From positions 1 through 44,937 of the forward strand of contig CBDUXP010000031.1 of NCBI GenBank assembly GCA_965371225.1: a DNA stretch of 44,937 nucleotides, written 5' to 3'. Under the pieces are notes generated by a model. It ran no database searches. It was not told the origin of the DNA and saw only the letters and a program-made list of their open reading frames with translations. The position numbers and the translations under genes are program-made. Positions 24,619-33,592 of this stretch are shown piece after piece. The first letter of the stretch is position 1; each line of letters opens with the position of its first letter. Origin of the DNA: CBDUXP01 sp965371225 [NCBI: uncultured bacterium]. Lineage in GTDB: Bacteria; Abyssobacteria; SURF-5; CBDUXP01.

Positions 24619-24623
24619 CCGCG

Positions 24624-25577
24624 CTATTCGCCCCGTTCGGCGAGCCAGCGTTCGGCTTCGAGGGCGGCCATGCAGCCGGTGCCCGCCGCGGTTACGGCCT
24701 GGCGGTACACCTTGTCCTGCACGTCGCCGCAGGCATAGACGCCCTCCACGTTCGTGACCATGGATTGGCCGCGGGTGACGATGTAGCCGGTGTCGTCGAG
24801 TTCCACCTGCCCGCCCAGGAATTCCGTGTTCGGCACGTGGCCGATGGCGTAGAACAAGCCACGCGCTGCCAGCACCCGTTCCTCGCCGGACGTCTTCTCC
24901 CGCACGCGCACCCCGTCCAGGGATTCCTTGCCGAGCGCTTCTTCGAGCAGCGTCTGCCACACCACCTCGATTTTGTTGTTGGCGATAACCCGTTCCTGCA
25001 TCACCTTGGATGCGCGCATCTCATCGCGCCGCACGAGCATGGACACGCGGCTGCCGAACTTCGACAAATACGTGGCTTCCTCGCACGCGGTATCCCCGCC
25101 GCCGATGACCACCAGATGCTGGTCGCGGAAAATCGGCAGCCCGCCATCGCACACGGCGCAGGCGGAGATCCCCTTCGTCCACAGGCGTTCCTCCCCCGGG
25201 ACGCCCATGCGCTTCGCCGTGGCCCCCGTGGCGACGATCAGGGTTCGCGCTTGCACCGGCTCGCCGTCCGTAAAGACCTGGAAAGGGCGCGTCCCCAGGT
25301 CCACGCGCTCCACCGTCTTCGTCTCGATGCGCGCGCCGCAGTTGAGCGACTGCTGGCGCATCTCGGCCATGAGCTGCTGGCCGTCGATGCCGTGCGGAAA
25401 TCCGGGATAGTTCTCCACGTCCGTCGTGGTGGTGAGTTGACCGCCCGGTGCCACGCCCCCGGCCATGAATCCTTCGAACATGAGCGGCTCCAGGCGCGCC
25501 CGGGCCGCGTAGATAGCCGCCGTGTGGCCCGCGGGGCCGGAGCCCACGATGACTACGTTCTCCACTCGATCGCTCAT
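24624..25577 (-). CDS. trxB: Thioredoxin reductase
   Basis: NADPH-dependent flavoprotein that reduces thioredoxin. The 317-residue product has the FAD motif VGSGPAGHTAAIYAARA (12-17 is GSGPAG), the redox pair C140-AV-C143 in SACAVCDG, the NADPH motif IGGGDTACEEA (159-167) and a C-terminal GVYACGDVQDKVYRQAVTAAG motif. This is the low-molecular-weight bacterial TrxB layout and length. I start at MSDRVENV (25577), not at the upstream ATG 25598. It would supply electrons to thioredoxin-type proteins, possibly including the selenoprotein at 19.9 kb. Confidence 0.95.
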   Translation of the reverse strand: MSDRVENVVIVGSGPAGHTAAIYAARARLEPLMFEGFMAGGVAPGGQLTTTTDVENYPGFPHGIDGQQLMAEMRQQSLNCGARIETKTVERVDLGTRPFQVFTDGEPVQARTLIVATGATAKRMGVPGEERLWTKGISACAVCDGGLPIFRDQHLVVIGGGDTACEEATYLSKFGSRVSMLVRRDEMRASKVMQERVIANNKIEVVWQTLLEEALGKESLDGVRVREKTSGEERVLAARGLFYAIGHVPNTEFLGGQVELDDTGYIVTRGQSMVTNVEGVYACGDVQDKVYRQAVTAAGTGCMAALEAERWLAERGE

Positions 25578-25676
25578 GGGAAGGCCTCGTTCGTCCACGC
25601 GTGGGGCGGGGTGCGCGGGGCGCCTGGGCCGGCGCCGCCCCGGAAGCGCTTCATTATATAGCGCGCACCGGCCGCG

Positions 25677-26417
25677 CTAGGCCGCGGGGGCGGGGCCGAG
25701 ATGCGTCGCAAAGAAAGCCAGCATGCGCTCCCAACTGTCCTCGGCCGCCGCGTCGTCGTACCCGGCGCGCAAGGGGCCGAGTTCGCCGAGGCGCATGAAG
25801 AGGCTCCCGCCGTGCCGGCTCATGTAGCTGTGGCCGACCCCCTCGTACGTGCGGACATCGTGAGGCACGCCGAGCGTTTCCAGGTGTTGCTCCAGGCGGT
25901 GCCCCTGTTTGCCGAAAATCAAATCGCGCGCGCCGTAGCCGGCGACCACCGGGCAGATGTCTTCCATCGCTTCCGCCGCGTGGGGAACCTCGCCATAGAA
26001 CGGTGCGGCGGCGCCGAAGTCGCCAATCGTACCGAGCAAGAGGGCGAATCCCCCGCCCATACAGAATCCTGCGACGCCGATGCGGCTCCCGTCCACGTCC
26101 GGCCGGGCCGCAAGCCAATCGCGCGCGGCCAACAGATCGTCGGCCACCGGCCCGCCCCACTGCCGCACGGTGCGGAGCGCGCGCAGGAGGCAGACCACCC
26201 GGGGGCCCGGGCCGTCGAACGCGTCCGGCGCGAGCGCCACGTAGCCCGCGTCGGCAAACCGGGCCGCGATGCGGCGGATGTCGTCGTTCAGCCCGAGGAT
26301 TTCATGGATCACCAGCACCGCAGGGTGGGGACCGGGGGCCCCCTCCGGCAGGGCGAGGGACGCGCGCATGGCGCGGCCGTCCGCCGCGGGAAACGTCAGG
26401 TCGTCTTGCCGGCTCAT
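25677..26417 (-). CDS. Dienelactone hydrolase family protein
   Basis: Cytoplasmic alpha/beta hydrolase of 246 residues. The triad is the dienelactone-hydrolase one with a cysteine nucleophile: C119 in GFCMGGG, D165 in GARDLIF and H196 in GVGHSYM, together with the HEILGLN motif (38-44), whose E39 normally activates the cysteine. The family hydrolyses lactones such as dienelactone in aromatic degradation or, in many bacteria, other esters. No aromatic-degradation genes surround it, so the substrate is open. Confidence 0.88.
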   Translation of the reverse strand: MSRQDDLTFPAADGRAMRASLALPEGAPGPHPAVLVIHEILGLNDDIRRIAARFADAGYVALAPDAFDGPGPRVVCLLRALRTVRQWGGPVADDLLAARDWLAARPDVDGSRIGVAGFCMGGGFALLLGTIGDFGAAAPFYGEVPHAAEAMEDICPVVAGYGARDLIFGKQGHRLEQHLETLGVPHDVRTYEGVGHSYMSRHGGSLFMRLGELGPLRAGYDDAAAEDSWERMLAFFATHLGPAPAA

Positions 26418-26447
26418 CAGTGCAGCGTGTTCGCGCCGGCGCCGCCC

Positions 26448-26909
26448 CTATTTCTCCGCCCGCTGCGGGTGCCGGATCGTCAGGACGGGCGCGGGTGATT
26501 TGCGCACGACCCGTTCCGCCGTCGAGCCCAGGAGCACGTGGGCGAGACCGCTGTGGCCGTGGGTGCCCATGACGATCAGGTCCACCTCTTCATCCGCCGC
26601 TGCGGCGAGAATTTCCACGTAGGGCGCACCCCGGCGCAGAAGGCGTTTCACCTGTACGCCCGCCGGCGCGCCCTCGGCCAGGATCTTGGCCAACTCCGCC
26701 CGGGCGGCCTCTTCCAGTTCCGCGGCGGGGAAATAGCCTGCCGACATTTGCGCCCCGAAGTACGCGGGCACCACCACGTCTTCTACCACGTGCAGCAAGC
26801 ACAACTCCGCCCCGTACTGTTCGGCCAGCGACGCCGCGTAGTCGAGCGCGTTGACCGCGTCGTCCGAGAAGTCGGTGGGGAAGAGAATGCGGTTGACGGT
26901 GATTTGCAT
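26448..26909 (-). CDS. Universal stress protein UspA family
   Basis: The product is a 153-residue single Usp domain. It starts INRILFPTDFSDDAVNAL-like (VNRILFPTDFSDDAV) and ends with the ATP-binding signature GTHGHSGLAHVLLGSTAERV, where G-x2-G-x9-GS is intact, so it is of the nucleotide-binding type. Such proteins are induced by starvation or stress. The start ATG 26909 follows GGAGACGATC; an upstream ATG (26969) would add an Arg-rich leader and is rejected. It stands 30 bp downstream of the dienelactone hydrolase start, on the same strand. Confidence 0.92.
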   Translation of the reverse strand: MQITVNRILFPTDFSDDAVNALDYAASLAEQYGAELCLLHVVEDVVVPAYFGAQMSAGYFPAAELEEAARAELAKILAEGAPAGVQVKRLLRRGAPYVEILAAAADEEVDLIVMGTHGHSGLAHVLLGSTAERVVRKSPAPVLTIRHPQRAEK

Positions 26910-27079
26910 GATCGTCTCCACTGCGGGGCGCGCCTCCGACGGCCCGCGGCGCGTCCGTGCGCGTCGCATGCGTCGGCGGTGCGCCCGCCCGCTGGGGCAG
27001 GGTCACCCGTTGGTCTGTCGGTCAGCGATATCCTACCTCGCCCGCGACTCCCCGTGCTCGGGGTGAGGCGGCGGGGCGC

Positions 27080-27769
27080 TCAGTGGACCGCGCCGCTGCG
27101 ACTGGGGCGCAGCATGGCGATGGCCTGCGCGTAGTCCGCCTGGCCGAAGACCGCGCTGCCGGCGACCAGCACGTTCGCCCCCGCATCCACCACCACGGGC
27201 GCGGTTTCCGGATTCACGCCGCCGTCCACCTGGATATCCAGGCCGGGGCCGCCCCACTCCCGAATCTGGCGAATTTTTGGGAGCACGCCGGAGATGAACT
27301 CCTGGCCGCCGAAGCCGGGATTCACGGACATGACCAGCACCAGGTCCACGTCATCCAACACGTAGCGGGCCGCCTCGGGAGGCGTGCCGGGATTCAGCGC
27401 GACACCCGCGCGGACGCGTTCGCCCGTCGCCGTGCGCAACGTTTTGATGAGTTGGATTACCCGGTGGAGATGCGTGCACGCTTCGGCATGCACGGTGATG
27501 AGCTGGGCGCCGGCGGCGGCGAAGTCCGCCACGTACTTTTCCGGCTCGACGATCATGAGGTGCGCGTCCAGCACCAAGCGGCAGCGGGGCGCGATCGCCG
27601 CGATGACCGGCGGGCCGAACGTGATGTTGGGCACGAAACGCCCATCCATGACGTCCAGGTGCAATGAGTCGGCCCCCGCCCGTTCGGCCGCCCGCGCTTC
27701 CTCAGCCAAGCGGCCGAAGTCCGCGCTCAAGAGGGACGGGGCGACTTGAATTTCAGGCATACTCGTCAT
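27080..27769 (-). CDS. rpe: Ribulose-phosphate 3-epimerase
   Basis: TIM-barrel enzyme of the pentose phosphate and Calvin cycles interconverting ribulose-5-P and xylulose-5-P. The 229-residue protein carries [34 protein letters not shown] (metal-binding His/Asp), [20 protein letters not shown], and [35 protein letters not shown] phosphate-binding loops, all of which are diagnostic. Length is normal. MPEIQVAP (27760) is an alternative start. In many bacteria rpe follows rsmB/PASTA genes; here it lies about 7 kb away. Confidence 0.95.
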   Translation of the reverse strand: MTSMPEIQVAPSLLSADFGRLAEEARAAERAGADSLHLDVMDGRFVPNITFGPPVIAAIAPRCRLVLDAHLMIVEPEKYVADFAAAGAQLITVHAEACTHLHRVIQLIKTLRTATGERVRAGVALNPGTPPEAARYVLDDVDLVLVMSVNPGFGGQEFISGVLPKIRQIREWGGPGLDIQVDGGVNPETAPVVVDAGANVLVAGSAVFGQADYAQAIAMLRPSRSGAVH

Positions 27770-27856
27770 AACGAACCCCCCGCATGCACCCTATTCTGTT
27801 CCACGGCGCGCCGCGCGTCAAAGTCCATCTAGGTCCCGGCCCAGGCGCCCTGCGGT

Positions 27857-28045
27857 TCAGCCGGCGTGCCTGCCCGGCTCCCAGCCCTGCTCGGCCAAAT
27901 GCGCCTGCGCGAACCGGAGCGGCACACCCTCCAAGTCCGTTGCCAGTATGTCGTTCCACCGATGGAGAAAGCCGAAGAAGGCGATAGCGGCCACCAGTTC
28001 CGCGGTCGGCTCGTCCGTGTAGTGCCCGGGCAGACTGGCGAACTC
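27857..28045 (-). pseudogene. C-terminal remnant of a carboxymuconolactone-decarboxylase-like protein
   Basis: On the minus strand the segment reads FASLPGHYTDEPTAELVAAI, then FFGFLHRWNDILATDLEGVP and a closing AEQGWEPG. This looks like the last third of an AhpD/CMD-family protein, where the helix AELVAAIAFFGFLHRWND follows the active-site region. The Cys-x-x-Cys half is absent: upstream the frame extends only to 28150 with unrelated residues. So either the gene lost its 5' end or a very short relative remains. The stretch 27770-27856 contains nothing I can identify. Low certainty. Confidence 0.4.
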
Positions 28046-28094
28046 CGGCGCCACAGGATTATAGCGTGGCTGGCACCACCCGTTCGGAGTGATG

Positions 28095-28124
28095 GGGACA
28101 CGCGGCGGGTTCTGCCGGTACACT
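28095..28124 (+). promoter_or_regulatory. Possible promoter of the Pro-rich lipoprotein gene
   Basis: GGGACA (28095-28100) and TACACT (28119-28124) are separated by 18 bp, followed by a GGAGGC-type site and the ATG at 28149. The -35 box matches the consensus only in its second half, so this is a moderate call. Confidence 0.4.
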
Positions 28125-28148
28125 GTGGAGGCCCGGAGGCGGCTGGTC

Positions 28149-28790
28149 ATGCACGCGAGGGAACGCGCCGGTCAGGCTGCGGTATTACTTGCCCTGGTGT
28201 TCTGCGCCGGGTGCGGCGAAGGCTTGCGCGTGGGGAGCGAGTTGGCGCGCAGTTTCTCCGGCGACGGGCAAACACCCCAACCCGCCCCCGCGCCGGCCCA
28301 GCCTGCGCAACCGGTGCCGCCGGGGCAGACTCCCGGCCAAGTGCAAACGCCGCAGCCATCCCCACCCGCGGCCGCCGGTCCGTTTGGGCCCGGCGGTTCG
28401 TTCGGCGGGTTTACTCCGCCCCGCCCCCTCTACCCGATTCCGGCCGGGACGTTCTACGGGAACGACGTGGTCAAGGCGATGCGCGAGGCGGGGGGCATGT
28501 TCAAGCGCCGCGGGCTCTGGAAGAAAGAGTATGACGAGAAGCCCGTCGCCGGCGAAGGGGTGGTGACGAGCGTCATCGTCGGCATCGCGGCGGGCAATCA
28601 CCTCCAACTCTGGGTCGACGTGGATGACGACAAGACCGCAGACGTGGTGTTCAACTACATGATTGGCGGCGGGCCGATGGAATTGGTCTCCTCCCTCAGG
28701 GTCAGCGAAGGCGACATGGTCTGGTACGAGGGCACCATGAAACGCTACTCGGCCGACCGCCTCTACGTGCTGGGGAGCGTCCTGCGGTAG
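28149..28790 (+). CDS. Pro-rich lipoprotein of unknown function
   Basis: The product is a 213-residue precursor. The signal peptide MHARERAGQAAVLLALVF ends in the lipobox CAGC, lipidating the Cys near residue 21. A Pro/Gln/Ala-rich linker (about 40-100) separates it from a C-terminal globular part of beta-rich character: GEGVVTSVIVGIAAGNHLQL, WVDVDDDKTADVVF, SLRVSEGDMVWYEG. The end resembles an OB-type or DUF domain. It probably projects from a membrane into the periplasm, with the linker crossing the cell wall layer. There is no enzymatic motif. Confidence 0.65.
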   Translation: MHARERAGQAAVLLALVFCAGCGEGLRVGSELARSFSGDGQTPQPAPAPAQPAQPVPPGQTPGQVQTPQPSPPAAAGPFGPGGSFGGFTPPRPLYPIPAGTFYGNDVVKAMREAGGMFKRRGLWKKEYDEKPVAGEGVVTSVIVGIAAGNHLQLWVDVDDDKTADVVFNYMIGGGPMELVSSLRVSEGDMVWYEGTMKRYSADRLYVLGSVLR

Positions 28791-28795
28791 CGCGG

Positions 28796-29650
28796 CTAGT
28801 TGGCCACCGGTGTCCGGTACTGCGTGCGCAGAAAGGCGTCGAACGCCCCGTCGGGCAGCAACCACTTCAACCCGATCAGGGTGCGGGCCGCGGCGGTGAT
28901 GGGATAGCGCGCTTTGGGCTTCGCCGCCGTGATCGCCCGCTCCACTACGCGCGCCACCACCTCGGGCCCGACCGCCAGCGCCGCCATCCGTCCATCGTAA
29001 GCGTCCCTGATCAGCTCGGCCACCTGCGCGTTGAAGTCCGCATAGGGCGAGTCGTCGGCCGCGTTGCGGGTGATGCTGTCCACCGCGGTATTGCCGAACT
29101 GCGTCTTGATGGCGCCCGGTTCGATGAGGATGACGTCGATGCCGAACCCGCGGACCTCGAAGCGGAGCGCGTCGCTTAACGCTTCCACGGCGTACTTCGT
29201 GGCGTGGTAGAACGCGCCCCCGGGCAGGGTCATGCGGCCGCCCATGGAACTCATGTTCACCACCTTGCCCCACCCCTGGCGCCGCATCCCCGGCAGACAC
29301 AACTTCGTCAGCTGGATGAGCCCGAACACGTTCGTCTCGAACTGTCGGCGCACGTCCGCCATGGACACATCCTCGAACGCGCCTTCCTGCCCATAGCCCG
29401 CGTTGTTCACCAGCACGCCGATAGCGCCTTCGGCCCCTTCGATTTCTTCCACGGCGGCGCAGATGGAATCCTCATCGCACACGTCCAGCGCCAGGGTCTT
29501 GCACCCGCGCTCGGCCAAGTCCGCAATGCTGTCCGCCTTGCGCGCCGTCGCGTACACGGTCCAGCCCTGCTGCGCAAGCCGTTCGGCCGTCGCCCGGCCA
29601 ATCCCCGTCGAGCACCCCGTGATCAGCACGGCTTTGGAAATGTCACTCAT
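28796..29650 (-). CDS. Short-chain dehydrogenase/reductase
   Basis: NAD(P)-dependent oxidoreductase of 284 residues. The cofactor motif is TGCSTGIGRA (11-20) with ATARK following, NNAGYG near 88, a serine in VVNMSSMGG, and YHATKYAVE supplying the Tyr-x3-Lys pair. It ends with a hydrophobic C terminus. This is the classical SDR type that acts on ketones/alcohols including steroids and acyl intermediates; the substrate is unpredictable. It converges on the lipoprotein gene with a 5-bp gap and is read in the same direction as the TetR gene that precedes it (66 bp). Confidence 0.9.
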   Translation of the reverse strand: MSDISKAVLITGCSTGIGRATAERLAQQGWTVYATARKADSIADLAERGCKTLALDVCDEDSICAAVEEIEGAEGAIGVLVNNAGYGQEGAFEDVSMADVRRQFETNVFGLIQLTKLCLPGMRRQGWGKVVNMSSMGGRMTLPGGAFYHATKYAVEALSDALRFEVRGFGIDVILIEPGAIKTQFGNTAVDSITRNAADDSPYADFNAQVAELIRDAYDGRMAALAVGPEVVARVVERAITAAKPKARYPITAAARTLIGLKWLLPDGAFDAFLRTQYRTPVAN

Positions 29651-29715
29651 CTTCCGCCCTCCACGTGCCGGGTCGCCCAGGCGCCCGGCGCGTCAGCTGC
29701 GGGAAGCCGGCTCGG

Positions 29716-30333
29716 TTACGCCGCCGGAGTCCCTCCCAGACCGGCGACCAGCACGCGAACCAATTGGCCGAGCCGCCGGCGGTAGTTCTGCCGGGTCGGG
29801 GCGTGGACGCCTGCCTGTTCCAGGCCCTGCGCCGACGCCACAATCATGTCAGCGGCGGCGGCCGGGCGCAGCCCCACGCGGTCCGGAGCGAGGTCGCCCC
29901 GGGCCGTCCCCTCCGCGATCAGTTTTTCCAACACCTTCAGGAACTTCCGCTGGTACTCCGCGGAAATATCGCCGCACACGCGGCTGTTCTCGTCCAACAG
30001 TTCCCGCGCGTGCGCCGACTGCTGTACGAGTTCGAAGAACGTCCCGAGCTTCGCCTCGAGCACGCCGCGCATGCGGGTCTCGACGCTCCCCTCCGCGGCC
30101 GCTGCGGCGGCGGCCCCGTGCAGCGCCTGCTCCTGCACGCGCCGCGCCAGGGCCCGGAAGATGTCTTCCTTGTTACGGAAGTGGGTGTACAGGGCCGGGC
30201 GCGAGATGTCGGCCGCTTGGGCCAGGTCCTCCATGGACGTGCGCCGGTACCCGTACTGGGAAAAGCGCGCGAAGGCGGCATCGAGAATCGCCACCTGCTT
30301 GTCCGTCTGTGCAACTGCTGCCCGGCGCCCCAT
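29716..30333 (-). CDS. TetR-family transcriptional regulator 2
   Basis: The product is a 205-residue regulator. The N-terminal HTH (about 10-60) reads KQVAILDAAFARFSQYGYRR then AQAADISRPALYTHFRNKEDIFRALA, typical of TetR. The C-terminal domain is helical. I start at MGRRAAVAQT (30331-30333); the longer frame to 30450 runs across the operator and is not credible. It is divergent from the VOC gene and in line with the SDR gene. A long inverted repeat lies between the divergent genes, so it probably controls itself and the VOC and/or SDR genes. Confidence 0.88.
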   Translation of the reverse strand: MGRRAAVAQTDKQVAILDAAFARFSQYGYRRTSMEDLAQAADISRPALYTHFRNKEDIFRALARRVQEQALHGAAAAAAAEGSVETRMRGVLEAKLGTFFELVQQSAHARELLDENSRVCGDISAEYQRKFLKVLEKLIAEGTARGDLAPDRVGLRPAAAADMIVASAQGLEQAGVHAPTRQNYRRRLGQLVRVLVAGLGGTPAA

Positions 30334-30357
30334 AAGAGTCCCCCGGCCTGCGGGGAC

Positions 30358-30395
30358 GACAGATTGACATTTTATATGTATTCTGTCAACCTGTC
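30358..30395. promoter_or_regulatory. TetR operator between divergent tetR and VOC genes
   Basis: The arms GACAGATTGACA (30358-30369) and TGTCAACCTGTC (30384-30395) are inverted repeats matching at 11 of 12 positions, around an AT-rich 14-bp centre. The centre includes TATAAA on the minus strand, a possible -10 for tetR. Its place between two divergent genes and its length are typical of TetR operators. Confidence 0.7.
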
Positions 30396-30427
30396 GGCGC
30401 CCGCGGGGGGGTGGAGGGAGCTCGGCC

Positions 30428-30955
30428 ATGAGCCGCATCTTCGGTGACATCCGGCAGAACGGCTACGTGGTGCACGACATCGAGGCTGCCATGCAGCACT
30501 GGACGCACGTGCTCGGGGTGGGGCCGTTCTTCTACTTCGCGGACGTGCCCATGGAGGATTTCCGCTACAGCGGCGCGCCGTCGGACATCAAGGTGAGCAT
30601 CGCGCTCAGCAACTCGGGGCCGCTCCAGATCGAACTCATCCAACAGCGGAATGATGCGCCGTCCATGTACCGGGAGTTCCTGGACGCCGGGCGCGAAGGG
30701 CTGCAGCATGTGGCGTACTGGACGGAAGAGTTTGACGCCGATCTGGACCGGTTCCTCGGCATGGGGTACACCGTCGGCCAGTCCGGCTGCGTGGGCGGCA
30801 AGGACGGGCGGTTCGTCTACTTCACCACGGAGGCGCACCCGGGCACGGTGGTGGAGCTGTCGGAGATCAGCGGCCTCAAGGGCCAGTTCTTCGCGTACAT
30901 CCGCGAGACCTGCGCACGCTGGGACGGCAGCGATCCCGTAAACTACATGCAGTAG
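30428..30955 (+). CDS. VOC/glyoxalase superfamily protein
   Basis: Vicinal-oxygen-chelate fold protein of 175 residues, probably a metal-dependent lyase or dioxygenase-type enzyme. The segments are GYVVHDIEAAMQHWTHVLGVGPF, IELIQQRNDAPSMYREFLDAG, GLQHVAYWTEEFDADLDRFLGMGYTV and GTVVELSEIS, whose H (LQHVAY) and E (VVELSE) are the usual metal ligands. GGTGGAGGGAG precedes ATG 30428. It is divergent from tetR 2 and shares its operator region, so it is probably inducible. The substrate is not known. Confidence 0.85.
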   Translation: MSRIFGDIRQNGYVVHDIEAAMQHWTHVLGVGPFFYFADVPMEDFRYSGAPSDIKVSIALSNSGPLQIELIQQRNDAPSMYREFLDAGREGLQHVAYWTEEFDADLDRFLGMGYTVGQSGCVGGKDGRFVYFTTEAHPGTVVELSEISGLKGQFFAYIRETCARWDGSDPVNYMQ

Positions 30956-31002
30956 CCTCCGGGGGCCTCACGTGGCTGCCGCGGCGGCTGCCCACCACAC
31001 CC

Positions 31003-32106
31003 ATGGCCTCCTCTTCGACGACCGAGCAGCCGGACGCGCCCCCGAGCACGGCGTACGATCCGTTTGCGCGCGGCCCGCATCCGGTGGGCGTGCGCACGCT
31101 CGACGTGCCCGACCCCGCGCGGGACGGCACGATCCGCGTCGAAGTGTGGTATCCGGCGGCGGCCACGGTCCGTGGCGCGGACCTGGACCGCCGCCGCCAG
31201 GATCGCTATCGGATCTTCGGCGTCGCGCCCCGGCGGCGACAGGCGGCGGTGCGCGACGCCCCGCCGGCGGACGCGATCGGCCTGCCGCTAGTGGTGTTCT
31301 CCCACGGGCTCGGCAGTTTCGCGCGCCAGTCCACGTTCCTCACCACGCACCTGGCCAGCCACGGTTACCTGGTCGTCGCGCCCGACCATCGCGGGAGCAC
31401 GCTCGCGGACATGGCCAGCCTGCGGCGGGTGGGCGTGACGGCCGTGCGCGACGTGCTGGCCACGGCCGCGGACGCGCGCCTGCAGCACGTGCCCACCCTC
31501 ATCGAGGCGTTTACCACCGCGCTGCCCGCCTATGCCGGGCGGGTGGATGCCGGGCGGCTGGGCATCGCGGGCCACAGCTTCGGCGGGTGGACCAGCATCG
31601 GGGTCACCAGCGTTCCCACCCGCATCGGTTGCGCGCTCGCGCTCGCCCCCATCGGCGTCGGGCCCAACCCGGCGTTCGGCGGGCAGGACGCGTACGGGCG
31701 GTTCGACTTGCCGTGGCCCGGCCGCCCACCCACGCTCATCATTGCGGCCGAGCGGGACAGCATTTGTCGGCTGCCGGGCATCGAGCGGTTGCATGCAGCG
31801 TTGGGCGCGCCGCACCGGTTAGCCGTGCTGGCGGATACGGACCACGTGCACTTCTGCGACCGCGCGCACCAATCACACCAGGCGTTCGCGTTTCTGCTGG
31901 GCGCGGGCCGCGCGTTACGCGTCAGCCGCACGCGCATAGTCCCCTGGCGGGAATTGCTCGCGGAAGAACCGGCGCACGATGTCGTTCGCGGCGCTGGGCT
32001 CGCGCACTTTGACGCGCATCTGAAAGCCCTGCCCGCCGCGACGGACTTTCTCGGCCGGCTGTCCGACGCGTGCACCACGCGCGGCGCTCCGCTGACGGTC
32101 CGCTAG
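31003..32106 (+). CDS. Alpha/beta hydrolase, platelet-activating-factor acetylhydrolase-like
   Basis: Serine hydrolase of 367 residues. It has FSHGLGSF (99-106), the nucleophile S192 in IAGHSFGGW, D252 in AAERDS and H281 in DTDHVHF, in the order of the PAF-AH II-like family (esterase/phospholipase activity towards short acyl chains). The N terminus has a variable Ala/Pro region without a signal peptide, so a cytoplasmic location is likely. Its start overlaps a longer out-of-frame ORF, which I reject. It ends just inside the convergent amidase (4-base overlap). Confidence 0.82.
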   Translation: MASSSTTEQPDAPPSTAYDPFARGPHPVGVRTLDVPDPARDGTIRVEVWYPAAATVRGADLDRRRQDRYRIFGVAPRRRQAAVRDAPPADAIGLPLVVFSHGLGSFARQSTFLTTHLASHGYLVVAPDHRGSTLADMASLRRVGVTAVRDVLATAADARLQHVPTLIEAFTTALPAYAGRVDAGRLGIAGHSFGGWTSIGVTSVPTRIGCALALAPIGVGPNPAFGGQDAYGRFDLPWPGRPPTLIIAAERDSICRLPGIERLHAALGAPHRLAVLADTDHVHFCDRAHQSHQAFAFLLGAGRALRVSRTRIVPWRELLAEEPAHDVVRGAGLAHFDAHLKALPAATDFLGRLSDACTTRGAPLTVR

Positions 32107-33557
32107 TATCCCGGCGGGGGCGTGAACCCGCCGACAAGCGTTTCCAGATGCTCGGTAAACGCGGCGGGAGTGCGGTCTTCCAGGTACGGCCCGACGATCT
32201 GGATGCCCACTGGCAAGCCGTCGGCCGTCCGCCCGACGGGTGCGGACACGGCGGGAAGATGATAGGCGCACGTGACGCCCGCCCAGAAGAGCAAATCCAG
32301 GTACGCTCGGTCCTGCCCGTCGATGGCGACCGTGCGGTCGTACATCTCGCCCTCGATGTTATGCGGGAACGCCGACACGAGCGAGACGGGGCAGAGCAGT
32401 ACATCGTAGTTCTGGAAGAATTCGTACCATTGCGCGCGCAACTGTTCCCGTTGTTCGTGGCCCAGAAGCCATTCCCGGTGCCGCTGCACGCTGTACCGCG
32501 CCATCATCACCAAGTAGCCGTCATCGTCCGGCAACGATCCCTCCGCCGCCTTCGCCATTTCGTACTGTTCCGCACTCTGCCCCGCCGAGATGGCGCCGAA
32601 CAGCATCTGCATGTAAATGCGATACGCCTCCTGGGGATCGAAGTTGGGCCGCGCGCGTTCGTCGACGGTGATTCCCGCGCCGCGCAGCGCCTCCACCGTG
32701 TCCCGCAGTCGCGCGGCCACCTCCTGCGACGGCGAGTACGGCGGCTCGTCCAGCCACGCCGCCACGCGATAGTCCTTGAGGGAGGCATGACGCGGGGCCG
32801 GAAGCTCGAGCCGCCAGCCCACCCCGCGATCTTTCGGGTCGCTGCCGGCCAACACGTCCAAGCCCAATTGAAGATCCTTCGCGCCCCGGCTCAAGGGGCC
32901 GATGACGGAGATGTCGCTGTAGCTGCGCGCGCCGGGCATGCCCAGGTGCCCGCGCCGGGGCAGGATGCCGTAGGTGGTCTTCAGGCCGTACACGCCGCAG
33001 TAGTGGGCGGGGCAGCGAATGGAACCGCCGATGTCCGTCCCCACCTCGAATCCCGTCAGCCCGGCCGCCAGCGCTGCGGCCGAGCCTCCCGACGATCCGC
33101 CCGTGGTGCGGTCCAGGTTCCAGGGGTTTTTCGTGAGGCCGAAGACATCGTTGTACGTCTGCATGTCCAAGCCGAACGTGGGCATGTTTGTCTTGCCGAA
33201 CACCACGGCGCCGGCGGCCTTCAGCCGTTCCGCTATCAATCCGTCGCACGTGGGCACGTGGTCCGCGAGCACCGTTGCCCCCGCCGTGCTGCGCATGCCC
33301 GCCACCTCCATATTGTCCTTCACGGTGACGGGCACGCCGTGGAGTGGCCCGAGTACTTCGCCGCGCGCCAGGGCGGTATCCGCCGCGTCGGCTGCGGCGC
33401 GCGCGCCCGCCGCGTCGAGCGTGACCACCGCGTTGATGGGGCCGTTCAGCTCGTCGATGCGGGTGAGGTACGCGTCGAGCAGCTCGCGACTGCCGATGTC
33501 CTTTTGCCGAATGGCCGCCGCCAGCTCGACCGTGGAGCGAAAGACGAGATCAGACAT
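32103..33557 (-). CDS. Amidase-signature enzyme
   Basis: The product is a 484-residue amidase of the amidase-signature superfamily. The catalytic residues are all present: K80 in GVPVTVKDN, cis-Ser S155 in TTGGSSGGSA, and nucleophile S179 in TDIGGSIR, with the 24-residue spacing between the serines seen in FAAH and GatA. It could hydrolyse a carbon-nitrogen bond of an unknown amide; without gatB and gatC alongside it is not a good GatA candidate. The start ATG 33557 is supported by homology of MSDLVFRSTVELAAAI. Confidence 0.92.
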   Translation of the reverse strand: MSDLVFRSTVELAAAIRQKDIGSRELLDAYLTRIDELNGPINAVVTLDAAGARAAADAADTALARGEVLGPLHGVPVTVKDNMEVAGMRSTAGATVLADHVPTCDGLIAERLKAAGAVVFGKTNMPTFGLDMQTYNDVFGLTKNPWNLDRTTGGSSGGSAAALAAGLTGFEVGTDIGGSIRCPAHYCGVYGLKTTYGILPRRGHLGMPGARSYSDISVIGPLSRGAKDLQLGLDVLAGSDPKDRGVGWRLELPAPRHASLKDYRVAAWLDEPPYSPSQEVAARLRDTVEALRGAGITVDERARPNFDPQEAYRIYMQMLFGAISAGQSAEQYEMAKAAEGSLPDDDGYLVMMARYSVQRHREWLLGHEQREQLRAQWYEFFQNYDVLLCPVSLVSAFPHNIEGEMYDRTVAIDGQDRAYLDLLFWAGVTCAYHLPAVSAPVGRTADGLPVGIQIVGPYLEDRTPAAFTEHLETLVGGFTPPPGY

Positions 33558-33592
33558 GGACGCACGCTATCACACAGCGCGCGCCGCCGGGC

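Noticed and set aside
32103-33557. Amidase as GatA of the transamidosome
   Set aside because: gatB and gatC are not adjacent, and the amidase-signature superfamily is broad.
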